Source: MFD00082-c5 sp963697995 (lineage in GTDB: Bacteria > Chlamydiota > Chlamydiia > Chlamydiales > JAJFMB01). From it: 64,000 bases of DNA. The translations under genes were made by a program, and so were the position numbers. The notes beneath the pieces were generated by a model. The model did not search any database, had not been told where the DNA came from, and saw only the letters and a list, made by a program, of their open reading frames with translations. Shown in pieces: positions 62,326 through 64,000 of the stretch (the first letter of the stretch is position 1; every line of letters starts with the position of its first letter). The stretch is from positions 1,922,001-1,986,000 of the forward strand of contig OY969110.1 of assembly GCA_963697995.1 (NCBI GenBank), in the 5' to 3' direction.

Positions 62326-63933
62326 ATGGACGCTTTTCATATTTCAGGTCAAATAGTCGATCTCATTAAAGAAAAAATCACCCCTGGAACGCTTATTATT
62401 GAAAAGGGGAAAATTGTTGATATTCAGTATCTAGACAAAGCCCCTAACCAATTTTTAATGCCAGGATTTGTCGATGCCCATATTCACATCGAAAGCTCCA
62501 TGCTCACCCCCTCCGAATTTGCCCGGATTAGCACTCCCCATGGAACCGTTGGCACCGTCTCTGATCCTCACGAAATCGGAAATGTCTTAGGCATTGATGG
62601 GGTGCGCTTTATGATCAATAACGGAAAAAAGGTTCCTTTTCACTTCTGCTTTGGTGCCCCCTCTTGCGTTCCAGCAACCTCTTTTGAAACCTCTGGAGCC
62701 ACCCTTTCCAAAGAAGAGATCCGCACTCTTTTTGTAGAAGATGGCTTAACTTATTTAAGCGAGATGATGAATTTTCCAGGGGTTTTAAATAAAGATCCCC
62801 TTGTCATGGATAAAATAGCCATTGCCAAAGAGCTTGGACTCAACATCGATGGGCATGCCCCAGGACTAAAAGGGGAGCTTGCCAAAAAGTATATCGAAGC
62901 GGGTATTTCAACCGATCATGAGTGTTTTGCACTAGATGAGGCCCTTGATAAATTGCGTTTTGGGATGAAAATTCTCATAAGAGAGGGTTCTGCTGCAAAA
63001 AATTTTGAGGCCCTCCACCCCCTCATCACCTCCCACCCAAAAGAGGTGATGTTTTGCTCAGATGACAAACACCCTCACGAGCTTTTAAACGGGCACATTA
63101 ATGAAATAGTAAAAAGAGCGCTAAAGCTTAAACACTCTCTTTTTAATACTTTGAGATGCGCAAGCTTAAATCCCATCAAGCACTACAAACTTCCGATTGG
63201 ACTACTACAAAAAGGGGATTCTGCCGATTTTATCGTGGTCAACGACTTAGATGAGTTAAAAGTTCTAAAGACCTACATCAAAGGAGAACTCGTAGCAAAT
63301 GAGGGAAAAAACGTTTTAAAAAGAGTCAAAACAGAAATCCTCAATCAGTTTAATATCTCAAAAATTGAACCTAAGGAGCTTTTTCTCGCTCCCCTTAAAG
63401 GCCCCCAACACATCATTGAAGCTAAAGACGGGGAACTCATCACAAACCATCTTATTTTAGAAGGAGAGGGTCTTTTCGAATCAGACCCCTTAAGGGACCT
63501 TTTGAAAATAAGTGTCGTCAATCGATACAAAAAAGAAAAAATAGCTTTAGCTTTTGTCAAAGGATTCGGACTAAAAAAGGGAGCTATCGCCTCCTCTGTC
63601 GCCCACGACAGCCACAACATCATAGCCGTTGGAACAAGCGACCAAGAGATCTGCCTTGCCATTAACAAAGTGATTGAAGAAAAGGGAGGCCTGGCTGTGG
63701 CATTAAAAGATAAGGTTTTTACGCTACCTCTTCCTATCGGGGGAATCATAAGTGACAAAACAGGAGAAGAGCTCGCTAAACTCTACAGCGCTCTCGATCA
63801 AAAAGCAAAACAGCTAGGATCCACTCTACAAGCCCCTTTTATGACTCTCTCCTTTATGGCCCTCCTCGTTATTCCCCACCTTAAATTAAGCGACAAAGGA
63901 CTCTTTGACGCAGACTCGTTTAAGTTTTTATAG
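62326..63933 (+). CDS. ade: Adenine deaminase
   Basis: 535 residues from ATG 62326, chosen because it begins the family N-terminus (DAFHISGQIVDLIKEKITPG); a longer frame overlaps the divergent reductase gene. Ade hydrolyses adenine to hypoxanthine and ammonia, a purine salvage step. Amidohydrolase motifs: FVDAHIHIESSMLTPSEFAR (metal HxH, near residue 50), VSDPHEIGNVLG, LNIDGHAPGL, STDHECF, FCSDDKHPHEL, ASLNPIKHYKL. A C-terminal Ade-specific domain is present (VAHDSHNIIAVGTSDQEICL). Somewhat shorter than B. subtilis AdeC (577). Not part of the Chlamydiaceae repertoire to my knowledge. Confidence 0.93.
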   Translation: MDAFHISGQIVDLIKEKITPGTLIIEKGKIVDIQYLDKAPNQFLMPGFVDAHIHIESSMLTPSEFARISTPHGTVGTVSDPHEIGNVLGIDGVRFMINNGKKVPFHFCFGAPSCVPATSFETSGATLSKEEIRTLFVEDGLTYLSEMMNFPGVLNKDPLVMDKIAIAKELGLNIDGHAPGLKGELAKKYIEAGISTDHECFALDEALDKLRFGMKILIREGSAAKNFEALHPLITSHPKEVMFCSDDKHPHELLNGHINEIVKRALKLKHSLFNTLRCASLNPIKHYKLPIGLLQKGDSADFIVVNDLDELKVLKTYIKGELVANEGKNVLKRVKTEILNQFNISKIEPKELFLAPLKGPQHIIEAKDGELITNHLILEGEGLFESDPLRDLLKISVVNRYKKEKIALAFVKGFGLKKGAIASSVAHDSHNIIAVGTSDQEICLAINKVIEEKGGLAVALKDKVFTLPLPIGGIISDKTGEELAKLYSALDQKAKQLGSTLQAPFMTLSFMALLVIPHLKLSDKGLFDADSFKFL

Positions 63934-63990
63934 ACTTTTAAAAACAAAATCGATAACCTTCAATCCTTTTCAAAATCAGGAGTTTTTTTC

Positions 63991-64000
63991 ATGGTCTGCT
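63991..64000 (+). CDS. Start of a gene truncated by the window end
   Basis: AGGAG (63978-63982) lies 8 bp ahead of ATG 63991 (Met-Val-Cys...). Only three codons and one base are visible, so the product cannot be named. Confidence 0.5.

Noticed and set aside
63345..63758. A 137-residue minus-strand frame inside the adenine deaminase gene
   Set aside because: Antisense shadow of a clear conserved enzyme.
1..64000. tRNA and rRNA genes
   Set aside because: No T-loop-like GGTTCGAATCC pattern with a matching cloverleaf and no rRNA-like stretch was noticed by eye; a dedicated scan such as tRNAscan-SE could still find one.

Overview
The window is a chromosomal segment of a member of the Chlamydiales, most likely a chlamydia-related (amoeba-associated or environmental) family rather than Chlamydiaceae. 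The evidence is gene order: rpsA-nusA-infB-rbfA-truB-(ribF absent)-ychF-sctU-sctV-sctW(copN)-chaperone-malQ-...-rpmB follows, as I recall it, Chlamydia trachomatis CT098 to CT086. The window adds many genes that Chlamydiaceae lack: BTB-like/LRR proteins, an arginine succinyltransferase operon, adenine deaminase, a cobalamin adenosyltransferase and a soluble transhydrogenase. Species cannot be fixed from the sequence alone. Layout: 1-1752 holds a truncated unknown gene and an ACT-less aspartokinase (minus strand). 2030-8838 is a compact translation/transcription block (rpsA, nusA, infB, rbfA, truB). 8.87-10.70 kb is a large hairpin-rich repeat where ribF would be expected. 10.77-13.36 kb has a BTB-like/LRR protein and ychF on the minus strand. 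13.69-20.54 kb is a type III secretion cluster (sctU, sctV, sctW, CesT-like chaperone) ending in malQ, led by a perfect consensus sigma-70-type promoter. From 20.5 to 47.8 kb lies accessory material separating malQ from rpmB: a kinase-like protein, a transglutaminase/TPR protein, a roughly 1864-residue tandem NAD synthetase, pduO-clpB, redox enzymes, a second hairpin-repeat copy, a possible chaperone/usher-like system with a 22-cysteine secreted protein, and a secreted glycosyltransferase/methyltransferase cluster. rpmB follows at 47.9 kb, then a five-gene arginine-degradation operon (M20 peptidase-astC-astA-astD-astB), an LRR protein, a large FAD/Fe-S oxidoreductase, a third hairpin-repeat copy, a frameshifted aldo/keto reductase, adenine deaminase and the first codons of another gene. 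Functional themes: (1) core gene expression; (2) type III secretion plus several candidate effectors (inferred only); (3) nutrient use in a host-dependent cell (arginine to glutamate, adenine, NAD, lactate/glycolate-type oxidation); (4) envelope or surface construction, with cysteine-rich and glycosylation proteins carrying signal peptides. Three genes (infB, the usher-like gene, the aldo/keto reductase) are each interrupted at a homopolymer in a way that one extra base would repair. This suggests either sequencing undercalls or polymerase slippage. No rRNA, tRNA, CRISPR array or transposase was recognised.
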